From Alphaproteobacteria bacterium (lineage in GTDB: Bacteria > Pseudomonadota > Alphaproteobacteria > Ferrovibrionales > Ferrovibrionaceae): a stretch of 64,000 bases of DNA. The number at the start of each line of letters is the position of its first letter. The stretch's first letter is position 1. The translations under genes were made by a program, and so were the position numbers. The notes beneath the pieces are model-generated. The model ran no database searches and was not told where the DNA came from. It was given only the letters and a program-made list of their open reading frames with translations. The DNA lies in the NCBI GenBank assembly GCA_017307375.1, contig JAFKFH010000013.1, forward strand, positions 175,265-239,264, read 5' to 3'. Below, one piece after another: positions 41,821 to 51,438 of the stretch.

Positions 41821-44336
41821 CTGCGCAATACGCCTCCCAGACCCTGCAGCAGGTTCTCGACCGGATTGCGCTGCTGCTGTTGCTGTTGCTGTTGTTGTGC
41901 CGGCGGCGCCTGGGGTGCGGCTGGTAGCGGCTTGCCACCGATCGCCGCAACCGCCTTGGCGCAGGCGCCGCCCTGACCGCCCGTCGGCAGTTGGCCCTGG
42001 CCCAGAACGCCGGCGAGCAGGCCGGCAGTGCCGCCGGTGGCCGCGCCCAGCGCGGCGCCGGCACCGAGCTTGGCCAGCCCCGCCGGCTCCGGCGCATAGG
42101 TCGGGTGCGCCAGCGTGCCACGCACCAGGATCGGCAGCGGGATCTGCAGCGGATCGAGGGTCAGGCCGAGCGCCTCGGTGCCGAGATTGATGTCGCCCTT
42201 GCCTTCGACCGTCAGGCGGCCGGTATCGATCGTCATCACCCGCGCGGTCGCCACGCCCTGGCGGATGTCGAACCGGGTCACCGCGCAGTAGAGATGGGTC
42301 TGAGCCCCGCGCGACTCCTGCAGCAGCAGGATGGTCGCGAGACCGTCGCCGAGAATGTCGCCGTAGCTGCCGGCGATCGTGCCTTCGCCGGCATTGATCG
42401 TGACCTGGCCGTTGAGCGACGCGGCCAAGGCGCGCGTGGATTTGCCCGTGCCCGACAGGTCGAAGGCGAGATCGGTCTTTGCCCCCTTGAGCTTCTCGGT
42501 CAGACCGTGTTTCTTGAGCATGTCGCCGAGCATGATGCCCCGCCCGCCCCCCTTGGCCGTCATCGCCCCGGTCCGGGCATTGATGGCGAGGTCGAGATCG
42601 AACGGGCTGCCATCCAGCTGGGCGGTGAAAGGCCGCAGCGCCAGTTGGCCATCATTCAGCACGGCGCGGGCATTCAGGTTGGCGAGTTGCAGCGTGCCGT
42701 CGACGAATTTCGGCGTGGTCAGCGCGATATCGCCGTCGACCAGCATCAGGCCTTCAAGCGGCAACGGTTCGTTCGGAATGACACGGCCATCGGCCGCCGG
42801 CGGGCCGGCCGGCGTCGCGGTCGCGGGCGGCGGCGCCCCGGCGGCGGACTGGGGCGCCGCGTCGGCAAGACCCGCCGTCAGCTTCAGTTGGTCGAGATCG
42901 ACCAGCGGCGAGGTCAGCTTGGCCTCGATCTTCGGGCGCGGTCCATTCAGCGCGACCGCGATCGTGCCGGCGAGCTGGTTGGGTCCGAGGGTCGCGCTGA
43001 GGTCGGTCAGCCTGATCTGGCTGGCGGGTGTGCCCGCCACCGCCGCATAGACCTTGTAGGGTTGCCCCTTGGCAAGCCTGAGTCCCACAAGCTCGCCCAG
43101 TTCGCCCAGATCGTTGCCCTCGGTCAGCAGCCTGAGGTTCAACGTCGGCGACTTCTGCAGATTGGAAACAGTCCCGTCGGTGAGGACCCGCACGCCGCCA
43201 ATCGTTGCCGTCGTTCCTTCGGCCAGCCGGATCTCGCTCGACGGCGCACCGGAAATGAAGGCCTGTGCGGCCAGCGGCTTCTTCGGCAGGTCGAACCGGG
43301 CCAAGGTCGACAGTTCGGACGGATCAGGGCTCTGCGCGGTGACCTTGAGGTTCAGCGTCACGCTGCCCGACAGATTGCCGATGGTGCCGTCGACGGTTCC
43401 CTGCGTCTTGCCGAGTGTCAGGCTCACCCCGGCCAGCTTGAGCTCGGTGGCCGGGTCGCCGCTGACGGCGCCGGCGAGCTTGTAGGGTGGGCTCGCGGGA
43501 AGCTTTGCCCCGGTCAGGGCGCCGAGGTCGGCGAGATTGTTGCCCTCGGCTGCCAGCTTCAGATCGAGGACCGGCGCCTTCGTCGCGTTGGCGACGGTGC
43601 CCGACACCGCGACGGTCGCTCCCGCCGCCTTGCCCTTGACGTCGATCGGCCAGGGGGTCGTGTCCAGCAGGTCGTCGAACCGGCCGACGGTACCGGCCAG
43701 CTCGACCGGAGCCCCGTTGATCTCGGCATTGAACTTGGCCGCGATCCGGTCCGCGGCCTCGCGGGACATGTCGAACTCGATGACGTTCGCCTCGCGGACC
43801 TGCTTGGTCAACCCGTTGCGATAGGTGAGCTTGACCTTCTCGAGGCTGAGCGACCGGAACTCCGGCACGATGCGGCCGCCGCTCGCACCGGCTTGTTGCC
43901 CGGGCCCCTGCCCTTGGGGCTGCACCGACGCAGCCGCCGGCTTCTCGAAAGCCCAGTTGGCCTTGCCGTCGGGCGAGGTTTCCAGCAGCAGGTCGACATC
44001 CGAAAGCGCCAGCCGGTCGATGACGAGCTGACGGTCGAAGATCAGCTTGCCCGCCTCCACCTCGACCGCGAACGCCCCGACGCTCGCCATCTCCGGACGG
44101 GTGCCCCAAGGCGCGTTGGCGAAGCGCACCTTGTCGGCGGTCAGCGCCAGCCGGGGAAACAGGCTCAACGCCAGCTTGCCGTCGATCGTCAGGTCGCGTC
44201 CCGTCGCTTCCTTGGCGGCGGCTATCAATTGCGGCTTGTAGCGATCGACGTCGAAGGTGGCGACAAAGATGCCGATACCGGCAGCCAGCACGACGACGAC
44301 ACCGGCGAGGATCTTCAGGGTCAGTCCGAGGCGCAT
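41817..44336 (-). CDS. AsmA-family envelope protein
   Basis: This 839-residue protein has a short N-terminal anchor (about 5-28) and a very long periplasmic beta-rich region. The AsmA N-terminal domain (VDRYKPQLIAAAKEATGRDL) and the C-terminal AsmA-2 domain (FTAQLDGSPFDLDLAINARTG, INAGEGTIAGSYGDILGDGL) are recognisable. AsmA-like proteins form hydrophobic grooves thought to carry phospholipids between the membranes. The middle contains three internally similar blocks (LPASPPYKLAGAVSGDPATEL and related repeats). A run of nine Gln lies 28 residues before the end. It sits between the HAD and ATP12 genes. Confidence 0.9.
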   Translation of the reverse strand: MRLGLTLKILAGVVVVLAAGIGIFVATFDVDRYKPQLIAAAKEATGRDLTIDGKLALSLFPRLALTADKVRFANAPWGTRPEMASVGAFAVEVEAGKLIFDRQLVIDRLALSDVDLLLETSPDGKANWAFEKPAAASVQPQGQGPGQQAGASGGRIVPEFRSLSLEKVKLTYRNGLTKQVREANVIEFDMSREAADRIAAKFNAEINGAPVELAGTVGRFDDLLDTTPWPIDVKGKAAGATVAVSGTVANATKAPVLDLKLAAEGNNLADLGALTGAKLPASPPYKLAGAVSGDPATELKLAGVSLTLGKTQGTVDGTIGNLSGSVTLNLKVTAQSPDPSELSTLARFDLPKKPLAAQAFISGAPSSEIRLAEGTTATIGGVRVLTDGTVSNLQKSPTLNLRLLTEGNDLGELGELVGLRLAKGQPYKVYAAVAGTPASQIRLTDLSATLGPNQLAGTIAVALNGPRPKIEAKLTSPLVDLDQLKLTAGLADAAPQSAAGAPPPATATPAGPPAADGRVIPNEPLPLEGLMLVDGDIALTTPKFVDGTLQLANLNARAVLNDGQLALRPFTAQLDGSPFDLDLAINARTGAMTAKGGGRGIMLGDMLKKHGLTEKLKGAKTDLAFDLSGTGKSTRALAASLNGQVTINAGEGTIAGSYGDILGDGLATILLLQESRGAQTHLYCAVTRFDIRQGVATARVMTIDTGRLTVEGKGDINLGTEALGLTLDPLQIPLPILVRGTLAHPTYAPEPAGLAKLGAGAALGAATGGTAGLLAGVLGQGQLPTGGQGGACAKAVAAIGGKPLPAAPQAPPAQQQQQQQQQRNPVENLLQGLGGVLRR
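41871..41897 (-). repeat. CAG/CAA trinucleotide tract coding for nine glutamines
   Basis: Nine consecutive glutamine codons (mixed CAA and CAG) lie near the 3' end of the AsmA gene, followed by a stretch ending LLQGLGGVLRR. Changes in copy number would alter protein length without shifting the frame. Confidence 0.85.
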
Positions 44337-44386
44337 GTCATCCTCCGCGATAAAGCTGCAAAGCCAAGTCCTTGACTTTGTTCGTT

Positions 44387-45061
44387 TTATGACTCGGATC
44401 GGATCAGCAGGCCGGCCAATGCCCCTGGCAGGTCGGCGATATCGTCGATCATCGCCGCGGCGCCGGCGGCGAGCAAGGCCGGTGCCGGATGATAACCCCA
44501 GGAAACACCGATGGCGGCAACCCCGGCATTGCGGGCCATGGCCATGTCGTAGGTGGTATCGCCGATCACGATGGTTTCGGCGGCCGTCGAGCCGGTCTCG
44601 GCCAGCGCATTGTAGACCATGTCGGGCGCCGGCTTGGATGGTGAACGATCCGCCGTCTGAAGGGTAACGAACAACTCGCGCAGGCCATGCCGCGCCAGTA
44701 CCCCCTCCAACCCGCGCCGCCCCTTGCCGGTTGCAACGCCCAGAAGATAGCCGCCACGATTGAGGGCGACCAGCGCTTCGGCGACACCGGGAAACAGCGG
44801 TTCGTCCGCCTCGTCATGTCCTTGGGTGGCGTGATAGGTCCGGCGATAGGCATCGGCGACCGCCTCGTGCAGCCGCCGCTCGGTCCCTGGCAGCAGTTCC
44901 GCCGCGGCCTCGACCAGCGACAGCCCGACGGTGCTGCGGATTGCCGCGGCCGCCGGCGGGGGCAGGTCGCAGGCGGCAAAGGCGCTGGTCATCGTCGCCA
45001 CGATATGGTGCTGGCTGTCGACCAGCGTTCCGTCGCAGTCGAACAGGATCAGCCCGGTCAT
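44387..45061 (-). CDS. HAD-family phosphatase (Gph-like)
   Basis: The 224-residue protein shows HAD motif I FDCDGTLVDS, the helical cap, VATGKGRRGLEGVL (motif II region), SKPAPDMVYNAL (motif III Lys) and IVIGDTTYDMAMARNAGV (motif IV). The profile is that of phosphoglycolate phosphatase-like enzymes; the substrate is not fixed by sequence. The ATG overlaps the rluC stop (ATGA), so it is translated from the rarA-rluC transcript. Confidence 0.92.
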   Translation of the reverse strand: MTGLILFDCDGTLVDSQHHIVATMTSAFAACDLPPPAAAAIRSTVGLSLVEAAAELLPGTERRLHEAVADAYRRTYHATQGHDEADEPLFPGVAEALVALNRGGYLLGVATGKGRRGLEGVLARHGLRELFVTLQTADRSPSKPAPDMVYNALAETGSTAAETIVIGDTTYDMAMARNAGVAAIGVSWGYHPAPALLAAGAAAMIDDIADLPGALAGLLIRSES

Positions 45062-46032
45062 CCCGGGAACTCGTCGGCCGTCTCGTCGTCGACCAGCCCC
45101 AGCACCTTCAACGAATCGCGGATATGTTTCGGCGGCGGCGCGACGACACGCAGCAGCCCGCCATTGGGATGCGGCATCTCGATACGCCGGGCATGCAGAT
45201 GCAGCTGATTGGGCACGCCTTCGGTATCGAGCCGCGCGACCTCGCCGCCATATTTGACGTCGCCGACGATCGGGCAGCCGAGCGCCAGGCAGTGGGCACG
45301 CAACTGGTGCGTGCGGCCGGTCAGCGGCATCAGGCCGAGCCAGGCGAGCTTGTCGCGGGCATGGTCGATCGTGTGGAACAGGGTAACCGCGGGCTTGCCC
45401 TCCTCGCCCTCGGTCATGATGCGCTCGCCGCCGGCGACGGCCACCTTCGCCAGCGGCAGGTCGATCTTGCCCTGGCGCGGCCGCGGCGTGCCGACGGTCA
45501 GCGCCCAATAGAGCTTGCGCGTCGTCTTGTCGCGGAAGCAGGCGGCAAGCTTGGCGGCGGCCGAGGCGCTTCGCGCCAGCAGCAGCACCCCCGACGTGTC
45601 CTTGTCGAGACGGTGCACCAGCCGCGGCCGATCACCGCCATAGCGCAGGCCATCGAGCATCATGTCGAGATGGATGGCCTGGCCGGTCCCGCCCTGCGTC
45701 GCCAGCCCCGCCGGCTTGTTCAGCGCGATCACCCAGTCATCCTTGTAGAGGATGCGCTTTTCCAGGTCGCGGATCGCCTGGGGATCGACGCGCCGCGGCG
45801 GCGGCTTGGGGGCGGCCGTCTCTTCTTCGCTCAGCGGCGGAATCCGGATCTGCTGCTCGGGCTGCAGCCGATCGGCGGCCTTGGCCCTGCCACCGTCGAC
45901 CCGGATCTGGCCGGTGCGCAGCAATTTTTCCAGCTTGCCATGGCCCAGGGCCGGGTAATGGCGCTTGAACCAGCGGTCCAGCCGGATATCGGCCTCGTCG
46001 GCCGACACCTTGCGGGTCACGACGCCGCTCAT
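45058..46032 (-). CDS. rluC: Ribosomal large subunit pseudouridine synthase (RluC/RluD family)
   Basis: The 324-residue protein has an N-terminal S4 RNA-binding domain (about 12-65; RLDRWFKRHYPALGHGKLEKLL) and an RluA-type catalytic domain with the invariant Asp in HRLDKDTSGVLLLAR and the LTGRTHQLRAH motif. RluC modifies 23S rRNA positions 955, 2504 and 2580 in E. coli; gene order next to rarA is typical for RluC in alphaproteobacteria. ATG 46032 has a GAGGAG site; the GTG at 46038 overlaps the rarA stop and is an alternative. Confidence 0.92.
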   Translation of the reverse strand: MSGVVTRKVSADEADIRLDRWFKRHYPALGHGKLEKLLRTGQIRVDGGRAKAADRLQPEQQIRIPPLSEEETAAPKPPPRRVDPQAIRDLEKRILYKDDWVIALNKPAGLATQGGTGQAIHLDMMLDGLRYGGDRPRLVHRLDKDTSGVLLLARSASAAAKLAACFRDKTTRKLYWALTVGTPRPRQGKIDLPLAKVAVAGGERIMTEGEEGKPAVTLFHTIDHARDKLAWLGLMPLTGRTHQLRAHCLALGCPIVGDVKYGGEVARLDTEGVPNQLHLHARRIEMPHPNGGLLRVVAPPPKHIRDSLKVLGLVDDETADEFPG

Positions 46033-46034
46033 GG

Positions 46035-47351
46035 TCACTCCTCATTCTCTGCTGCGCGCTTGTGGCGCAGACGATTCCAATAGTCCAGGCGCTTGGTGAT
46101 CTCGCGCTCGAAACCGCGCTCGACCGGCCGATAGAACCGCCGGCGCGCCATCTTTTCCGGAAAGTAGTTCTGGCCCGAGAAACCATCCTCGGCGTCATGG
46201 TCGTAATTGTAGTTCCGGCCGTAGCCCAGGTCCTTCATCAAGCGGGTCGGCGCGTTCAGGATATGCATCGGCGGCATCAGCGACCCGGTATCCCGGGCCG
46301 CCTTGGTCGATTCCTTGTAGGCGACATAGGCCGCGTTCGATTTCGGCGCGGTGGCCAGGTAGATTACCGCCTGCGCCACCGCCAGTTCGCCTTCCGGCGA
46401 GCCGAGGAAGTCGTAGGCCTCCTTGGCCGCGGTCGCCTGGACCAGCGCCTGGGGATCGGCAAGCCCGATATCCTCGACCGCAAAGCGCACCAGCCGCCGC
46501 AGGATGTAGAGGGGCTGCTCGCCGCCGGCGAGCATGCGGGCGAGCCAATAGAGCGCCGCATCGCAATCGGAACCGCGCAGCGACTTGTGCAGCGCCGAGA
46601 TCAGATTGTAGTGGCCTTCCTGCGCCTTGTCGTAGAGCGGCGCGCGCCGTTGCACCGCGCGGGCCAGCCCGGCGGGGTCGAGCGGCTCGGCCAATTCGCC
46701 CAAGTCGAACAGCGCCTCGGCCAGATTGAGGCAGTAGCGCCCGTCGCCATCGGCCATGGCGCGCAGGGCAATCCGTGCATCGCCATCGATGGGCAGCGAC
46801 CGCCCCATCTCGTCCTCGGCCCGCGACAGCAGCGCTTCGAGCGCAAAATCGTCCAGCCGGTTCAGGACGAGGACGCGCGCGCGAGAGAGCAAGGCGCCGT
46901 TCAGCTCGAAGGACGGATTCTCGGTGGTGGCACCGACCAGCACCACGGTGCCGTCCTCGACGTAAGGCAGGAAGGCATCCTGCTGCGAACGGTTGAAGCG
47001 ATGGATCTCGTCGACGAAAAGCAGCGTGCCGGTGCCTGCCAGCCGCCGTCCCTTGGCGGTGTCGAAGACCTTGCGCAGATCGGCCACGCCGGAAAACACG
47101 GCCGAGATCGGCGAAAAGGCCAGGCCGACCTGTTCGGCCAGCAGGCGCGCGATCGTCGTCTTGCCGGTGCCCGGCGGCCCCCACAGGATCAGCGACGACA
47201 GCCGGCGGGCCGCCAGCATGCGCGCCAGCGGCCCCTCGCCTTTCAGCAGATGGTCCTGGCCGATGACGTCGGCAAGCGATTGCGGGCGCAACCGTTCGGC
47301 CAGCGGCGCGCCTGCGGCGCTGGCCGGACGGCCGAACAGATCGTCGCTCAC
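46035..47351 (-). CDS. rarA: Replication-associated recombination protein A (AAA+ ATPase)
   Basis: RarA (MgsA) acts at stalled replication forks and binds SSB. The 438-residue protein has Walker A GPPGTGKTT, Walker B LFVDEIHRFN, sensor 1 GATTENPSFELN and the C-terminal tetramerisation region with EDIGLADPQAL and ESTKAARDTGSLMPP. It starts with GTG at 47351 overlapping the protease stop (GTGA) and ends overlapping the rluC start region. crcB, often next to it in relatives, is absent. Confidence 0.96.
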   Translation of the reverse strand: MSDDLFGRPASAAGAPLAERLRPQSLADVIGQDHLLKGEGPLARMLAARRLSSLILWGPPGTGKTTIARLLAEQVGLAFSPISAVFSGVADLRKVFDTAKGRRLAGTGTLLFVDEIHRFNRSQQDAFLPYVEDGTVVLVGATTENPSFELNGALLSRARVLVLNRLDDFALEALLSRAEDEMGRSLPIDGDARIALRAMADGDGRYCLNLAEALFDLGELAEPLDPAGLARAVQRRAPLYDKAQEGHYNLISALHKSLRGSDCDAALYWLARMLAGGEQPLYILRRLVRFAVEDIGLADPQALVQATAAKEAYDFLGSPEGELAVAQAVIYLATAPKSNAAYVAYKESTKAARDTGSLMPPMHILNAPTRLMKDLGYGRNYNYDHDAEDGFSGQNYFPEKMARRRFYRPVERGFEREITKRLDYWNRLRHKRAAENEE

Positions 47352-48754
47352 ACCTTGTACTTCAGGCTCAGCATCTGGTCGCCGCGACGCACCGTCAGGC
47401 GCCAGTCGCGGCCGCCCTTCTGCACGACCGCCTTGAGATCGGTGACGGTCGCGATCTTGACCCCGTTGACCTCGACCAGCACGTCGCCGCGGCGCAGGCC
47501 GGTCTGCCGGACCAGGCCGTTCGGCGTCGCGTCGGTCACGACCACGCCACGGCCGAAACTGTCGAGGCCCAGTTCCTCGTTATAGGCCGGCGACATGTTG
47601 CCGACGATGGCGCCCGACAGCGGCCCATTGCCGGTCAGGGTGGTGATGTCGCGCGGCGGATTCTCGGGCGGCGTCTCGAGCGGCAGGGCAATCTTCTTGT
47701 CTTCGCCCTTGCGCAGGACGTCGAGGGTCGCGGTCTCGCCGACGCCACGGGCGGCGATCCGGAACTTCAGCGCGCGTGGATCGAGCACTTCGCGACCATC
47801 GACCTTGATAATGACGTCGCCGGTCTTCAACCCGGCCCGGTCGGCGGGACCGCCGGCATAGATGTCGGAGAGCAGCACGCCGGCCGGCCGGGCGAGGCCG
47901 AGCCCGGTCGCCAGTTCGGCGGTGACCATCTGGCCACCGGCGCCGAGCCAGGGGCGCACGATGCCCTTGCCGGTCACCGCCTGGTGGACGGTCTGGTTGA
48001 CCAGGTTCGAGGGAATGGCGAAGCCAATGCCCATCGACCCGCCGGAGCGCGAATAGATCGCGGTATTGATTCCGACCAGGCGCCCGTCCATCGTCACCAG
48101 CGCGCCGCCCGAATTGCCGGGATTGATCGCGGCATCGGTCTGGATGAACGACTGGGTATCGCCGTCGCCGACGCCGGTCCTGGCGAGGCCCGAGACGATA
48201 CCCTGCGTCACCGTCTGGCCGACACCGAACGGATTGCCGACGGCCAGCACCAGGTCGCCGATCTCGATATCGTCGGAATCGCGGAAGGCCAGCACCGGCA
48301 GATGCTCGCCCTTGGTATCGATCCGCAGCACGGCGAGGTCGGTCTTCGGGTCGGCCGCCAGCAACTTGGCTTCGAATTCGCGCCGATCGGCCAGCGCGAC
48401 GACGATTTCGGTCGCCCCCTCGATGACATGGTTGTTGGTGACGATCACACCGTCGGCATCGACGACGACGCCGGAGCCCAGCGACTGCTGCACCCGCTCG
48501 CGCGGCTGCTGGCCGAACATCAGCTGGTCGCCGAAAAAGCGCCGGAACAGCGGATCCTCGAACAGCGGCGGGACCGAACGGACCTGTTCGACCCGTCGCG
48601 AATAGATATTGACCACCGCCGGCGATACCTGGCGGACCACCGGGGCAAAAGAGAGCTGAATATCGGCACGGGTCTGCGGCAGCGCACGGTCCTGCGCGAC
48701 CGCCGGCAGCGGCAACAGCGCAAGGGCGAACAAGGCAGCGGCGAAGCGTCTCAT
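47348..48754 (-). CDS. Do-like periplasmic serine protease (DegP/DegQ/HtrA family)
   Basis: This 468-residue protein has a signal peptide (about 1-20), a trypsin-like domain with triad His in VTNNHVIEG, Asp in TDLAVLRID and Ser in GNSGGAL, and two PDZ domains (about 265-350 with AGLKTGDVIIKVDG, and 375-468 with TGLRRGDVLVEVNG). It degrades or refolds damaged envelope proteins. The ATG at 48754 is 7 bases after AGGG; ATG 48760 is too close to it. Its stop overlaps the rarA start, starting the chain protease-rarA-rluC-HAD. Confidence 0.94.
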   Translation of the reverse strand: MRRFAAALFALALLPLPAVAQDRALPQTRADIQLSFAPVVRQVSPAVVNIYSRRVEQVRSVPPLFEDPLFRRFFGDQLMFGQQPRERVQQSLGSGVVVDADGVIVTNNHVIEGATEIVVALADRREFEAKLLAADPKTDLAVLRIDTKGEHLPVLAFRDSDDIEIGDLVLAVGNPFGVGQTVTQGIVSGLARTGVGDGDTQSFIQTDAAINPGNSGGALVTMDGRLVGINTAIYSRSGGSMGIGFAIPSNLVNQTVHQAVTGKGIVRPWLGAGGQMVTAELATGLGLARPAGVLLSDIYAGGPADRAGLKTGDVIIKVDGREVLDPRALKFRIAARGVGETATLDVLRKGEDKKIALPLETPPENPPRDITTLTGNGPLSGAIVGNMSPAYNEELGLDSFGRGVVVTDATPNGLVRQTGLRRGDVLVEVNGVKIATVTDLKAVVQKGGRDWRLTVRRGDQMLSLKYKV

Positions 48755-48865
48755 CGTCATCCCTGTGGAGGCTGGTCTAGCTTGTCCAGACTTGTCCCCT
48801 GCCTGGGCAATTGCAAGGGGCGGCCTGAAGAACCGTACCGCCGCATCGACGGAGATCGGTTCAGA

Positions 48866-48897
48866 ATGAAGAAAGGGCCGGCGCAAGGCCGGCCCTT
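48866..48897 (-). terminator. Rho-independent terminator of the ribosomal protein operon
   Basis: On the minus strand AAGGGCCGGC (48897-48888) pairs with GCCGGCCCTT (48882-48873) around a 5-base loop, followed by a T-rich tail (TTTCTTCATT). It lies 32 bases after the rplQ stop and ends the S10-spc-alpha transcript. Confidence 0.88.
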
Positions 48898-48929
48898 CCC
48901 TTAACTCGTCCGAGATCAGAGGGCGGCGA

Positions 48930-49352
48930 TCAGGCCGCCGCCTCTTCCGCGCCGGCCTCGGCAGTCGGGCCGGAATCCTGGCCCTTGGCCGAGGGATCGC
49001 GGTCGACCAGCTCGACGACGGCCATCGCCGCCGCGTCGCCATAGCGGAAACCGGCCTTCAGCACGCGGGTGTAGCCACCGGCACGGGTCGCATACCGGCT
49101 GTTCAGCACGCTGAACAGCTTGTCGACCGCCGACTTCTCCGGCAGGTAGGCCAGCGCCTGGCGGCGGGCATGCAGATCGCCGCGCTTGCCCAGCGTGATC
49201 AGCTGTTCGACGACGGGCTTGAGCTCCTTCGCCTTGGGCAGGGTGGTGGTGATCTGCTCGTGCTTGATCAGCGCCACGGCCATATTCGCGAACATCGCCC
49301 GGCGATGCGTGGTGGACTTGTTGAGCTTGCGGCCGGCATTGCGGTGGCGCAT
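48930..49352 (-). CDS. rplQ: 50S ribosomal protein L17
   Basis: This 140-residue protein starts with the invariant [25 protein letters not shown]. It ends in an Ala/Glu-rich tail (about 122-140) longer than in E. coli, common in alphaproteobacteria. It is the last gene of the alpha operon, after rpoA and before the terminator at 48866-48897. Confidence 0.97.
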   Translation of the reverse strand: MRHRNAGRKLNKSTTHRRAMFANMAVALIKHEQITTTLPKAKELKPVVEQLITLGKRGDLHARRQALAYLPEKSAVDKLFSVLNSRYATRAGGYTRVLKAGFRYGDAAAMAVVELVDRDPSAKGQDSGPTAEAGAEEAAA

Positions 49353-49396
49353 GGCTGTTCTCCTTGGACTCTAGTCTCTTCTCGGACGTGACGCGA

Positions 49397-50413
49397 TCAG
49401 AACTGATCGTGCAGTTTCTTGGCGAGCTCTTCGATGTTCTCCGGCGGCCAGTTCGGGACATGCATACCGAGATGCAGTCCCATCTGGGCGAGAACTTCCT
49501 TGATCTCGTTGAGCGACTTGCGGCCGAAATTCGGCGTCCGCAGCATCTCCGCCTCGGTCTTCTGGATCAGATCACCGATATAGACGATGTTGTCGTTCTT
49601 CAGGCAGTTCGCCGAACGCACCGACAGCTCGAGTTCGTCGACGCGGCGCAGCAGGTTCGGGTTGAACTCCGGCTCGGCCGTCGTGGCGCCGCGCGATTCG
49701 GCCCGCGGCTCCTCGAAGTTGATGAACAGCTGCAGCTGGTCCTGGAGGATACGGGCGGCATAGGCCACCGCATCCTCGGGGCGCACTGCGCCGTTGGTCT
49801 CGACGACCATGACCAGGCGGTCATAGTCGAGGACCTGGCCCTCGCGGGTGTTCTCGACCTTGTAGGAAACCTTGCGCACCGGGCTGTACAGCGCGTCGAC
49901 CGGGATGAGGCCGATCGGCGCGTCTTCCGGCCGGTTCGACGAGCCGGGGACGTAACCCTTGCCGGTGTCGACGGTCAGTTCCATCTTCAGCGTCGCGCCG
50001 GCATCGAGGGTGCAGAGCGCCAGGTTCGGGTTCATGATCTCGATGTCGTGACCCGACTCGATCATGCCGGCGGTGACTTCGACCGGCCCCTTGGCATTGA
50101 GATGCATGCGCTTCGGGCCATCGCCGTGCATGCGCAGCGCGATCGCCTTGATGTTCAGGACGACGTCGGTGACGTCCTCGCGGACGCCCGGCATCGAGGA
50201 AAATTCATGCAGCACGCCGTCGATCTTGACGGCGGTGACGGCCGCGCCCTGCAGCGACGACAGCAGCACCCGGCGCAACGCGTTGCCGAGCGTCAGGCCG
50301 AAACCGCGCTCCAGCGGCTCGGCGACGATCGTCGCGACCCGCGCGGCGTCGGCACCAGGCTCGACCTGCAGCTTGTTCGGCTTGATTAATTCAGTCCAAT
50401 TCTTTTGAATCAT
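49397..50413 (-). CDS. rpoA: DNA-directed RNA polymerase subunit alpha
   Basis: The 338-residue alpha subunit has the N-terminal assembly domain ([24 protein letters not shown]) and the C-terminal UP-element/activator-binding domain (about 255-325, [19 protein letters not shown]). The ATG at 50413 (MIQKNW) is the normal start, after GGGGTG; an in-frame start 12 bases upstream lacks support. A 117-base gap with a 14-bp perfect hairpin precedes it. Confidence 0.97.
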   Translation of the reverse strand: MIQKNWTELIKPNKLQVEPGADAARVATIVAEPLERGFGLTLGNALRRVLLSSLQGAAVTAVKIDGVLHEFSSMPGVREDVTDVVLNIKAIALRMHGDGPKRMHLNAKGPVEVTAGMIESGHDIEIMNPNLALCTLDAGATLKMELTVDTGKGYVPGSSNRPEDAPIGLIPVDALYSPVRKVSYKVENTREGQVLDYDRLVMVVETNGAVRPEDAVAYAARILQDQLQLFINFEEPRAESRGATTAEPEFNPNLLRRVDELELSVRSANCLKNDNIVYIGDLIQKTEAEMLRTPNFGRKSLNEIKEVLAQMGLHLGMHVPNWPPENIEELAKKLHDQF

Positions 50414-50472
50414 GCGGCACCCCAAGTTCGTTCAGCGCCAGCGCCGGCGATCGCCTAGCGCTCAATGGAAAG

Positions 50473-50518
50473 CCGCGCGGCGCCGCTGCCAGATTTCCTG
50501 GCAGCGGCGCCGACGCGG
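50473..50518. other. Large hairpin between rpsK and rpoA
   Basis: GGCGCCGCTGCCAG (50479-50492) and CTGGCAGCGGCGCC (50498-50511) form a perfect 14-bp stem with a 5-base loop, and CCGCG/CGCGG (50473-50477 and 50514-50518) add five more pairs after a small internal loop. No T-run follows on the coding strand. It could be an RNA processing site, a partial attenuator, or a protein-binding leader that sets the rpoA level. Confidence 0.8.
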
Positions 50519-50530
50519 TTCAAACGCCAA

Positions 50531-50923
50531 TCAGACGCGCCGACGCTTGGGCGGCCGGCAGCCGTTATGCGGGATCGGCGTCACGTCACGGATCGCGGTC
50601 ACGGTGAAACCGACCGCCTGCAGCGCGCGCAGTGCCGATTCACGCCCCGACCCCGGGCCCTTCACCTCGACCTCGATAGTGCGGACGCCGTGCTCCTGCG
50701 CCTTGCGGCCGGCCTGCTCGGCGGCGACCTGCGCGGCATAGGGGGTCGACTTGCGCGAACCCTTGAAACCCTGGGCACCGGCCGACGACCAGGAGATGGT
50801 GTTCCCCTGGGCATCGGTGATGGTGATCATGGTATTGTTGAAGGAGGCATTCACGTGGGCGACCGCCGACGTGATGTTCTTCTTCTCTTTGCGGCGCGGA
50901 CGCGCGGTCTTGTCTTTCACCAT
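50531..50923 (-). CDS. rpsK: 30S ribosomal protein S11
   Basis: This 130-residue protein has [35 protein letters not shown] and the [23 protein letters not shown] C-terminus (here [20 protein letters not shown]). S11 forms part of the 30S platform near the mRNA exit. It lies between rpsM and rpoA as usual; rpsD is not in this operon, as in other alphaproteobacteria. Confidence 0.98.
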   Translation of the reverse strand: MVKDKTARPRRKEKKNITSAVAHVNASFNNTMITITDAQGNTISWSSAGAQGFKGSRKSTPYAAQVAAEQAGRKAQEHGVRTIEVEVKGPGSGRESALRALQAVGFTVTAIRDVTPIPHNGCRPPKRRRV

Positions 50924-50959
50924 AGCAAACCTTCAGAGATAGGCGCAGGATCGCGCAGC

Positions 50960-51328
50960 TTACTTCTTCTTGCCCGCGATCGCCTTGGCCGGACCCTTGC
51001 GCGTGCGCGCATTCGTGTGGGTACGCTGGCCACGGACCGGCAGACCACGGCGATGACGCAGGCCGCGATAGCAGCCCAGGTCCATCAACCGCTTGATGTT
51101 CATCGCGACTTCACGGCGGAGGTCGCCCTCGACGCGGTATTCGCGGTCGATCAGCTCGCGGATCTGAATAACTTCCGACTCGGCGAGTTCGTTGACGCGC
51201 CGCTCGGCCGGGATCCCGACCTTCTTGCAGATGCTCTCAGCGTTGTACGGCCCGATCCCATAGATATAGGTCAGGGCGATGACAACGCGCTTGTTGGTCG
51301 GGATATTCACGCCGGCAATACGCGCCAC
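50960..51328 (-). CDS. rpsM: 30S ribosomal protein S13
   Basis: The 122-residue protein begins [19 protein letters not shown] and contains [23 protein letters not shown] near the C-terminus. S13 sits in the head of the 30S subunit and contacts the P-site tRNA. It is the first gene after a strong internal promoter (51411-51438). infA and rpmJ, found here in some groups, are absent. Confidence 0.98.
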   Translation of the reverse strand: MARIAGVNIPTNKRVVIALTYIYGIGPYNAESICKKVGIPAERRVNELAESEVIQIRELIDREYRVEGDLRREVAMNIKRLMDLGCYRGLRHRRGLPVRGQRTHTNARTRKGPAKAIAGKKK

Positions 51329-51410
51329 GCTCGGTCTCCTCGTGTCGTCAATTCTGTCGAAACTAGCTTGTCAAGAGGTCATGCCATCGCGGCGCTAGCT
51401 CGGGCGCGCG

Positions 51411-51438
51411 ATTATATGCACCGTATACCGAAAGTCAA
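51411..51438 (-). promoter_or_regulatory. Internal promoter for rpsM-rpsK-rpoA-rplQ
   Basis: On the minus strand TTGACT (51438-51433) and a perfect TATAAT (51416-51411) are 16 bases apart. The -35 box overlaps the adk stop codon. The predicted start near 51404 leaves a leader of about 75 bases before rpsM. This is the closest match to a consensus housekeeping promoter I see in the window and would let the alpha operon be made independently of the upstream genes. Confidence 0.75.

Noticed and set aside
41991..44375. 794-codon open frame on the plus strand
   Set aside because: Antisense shadow of the AsmA gene, whose domains, membrane anchor and operon overlap are convincing.
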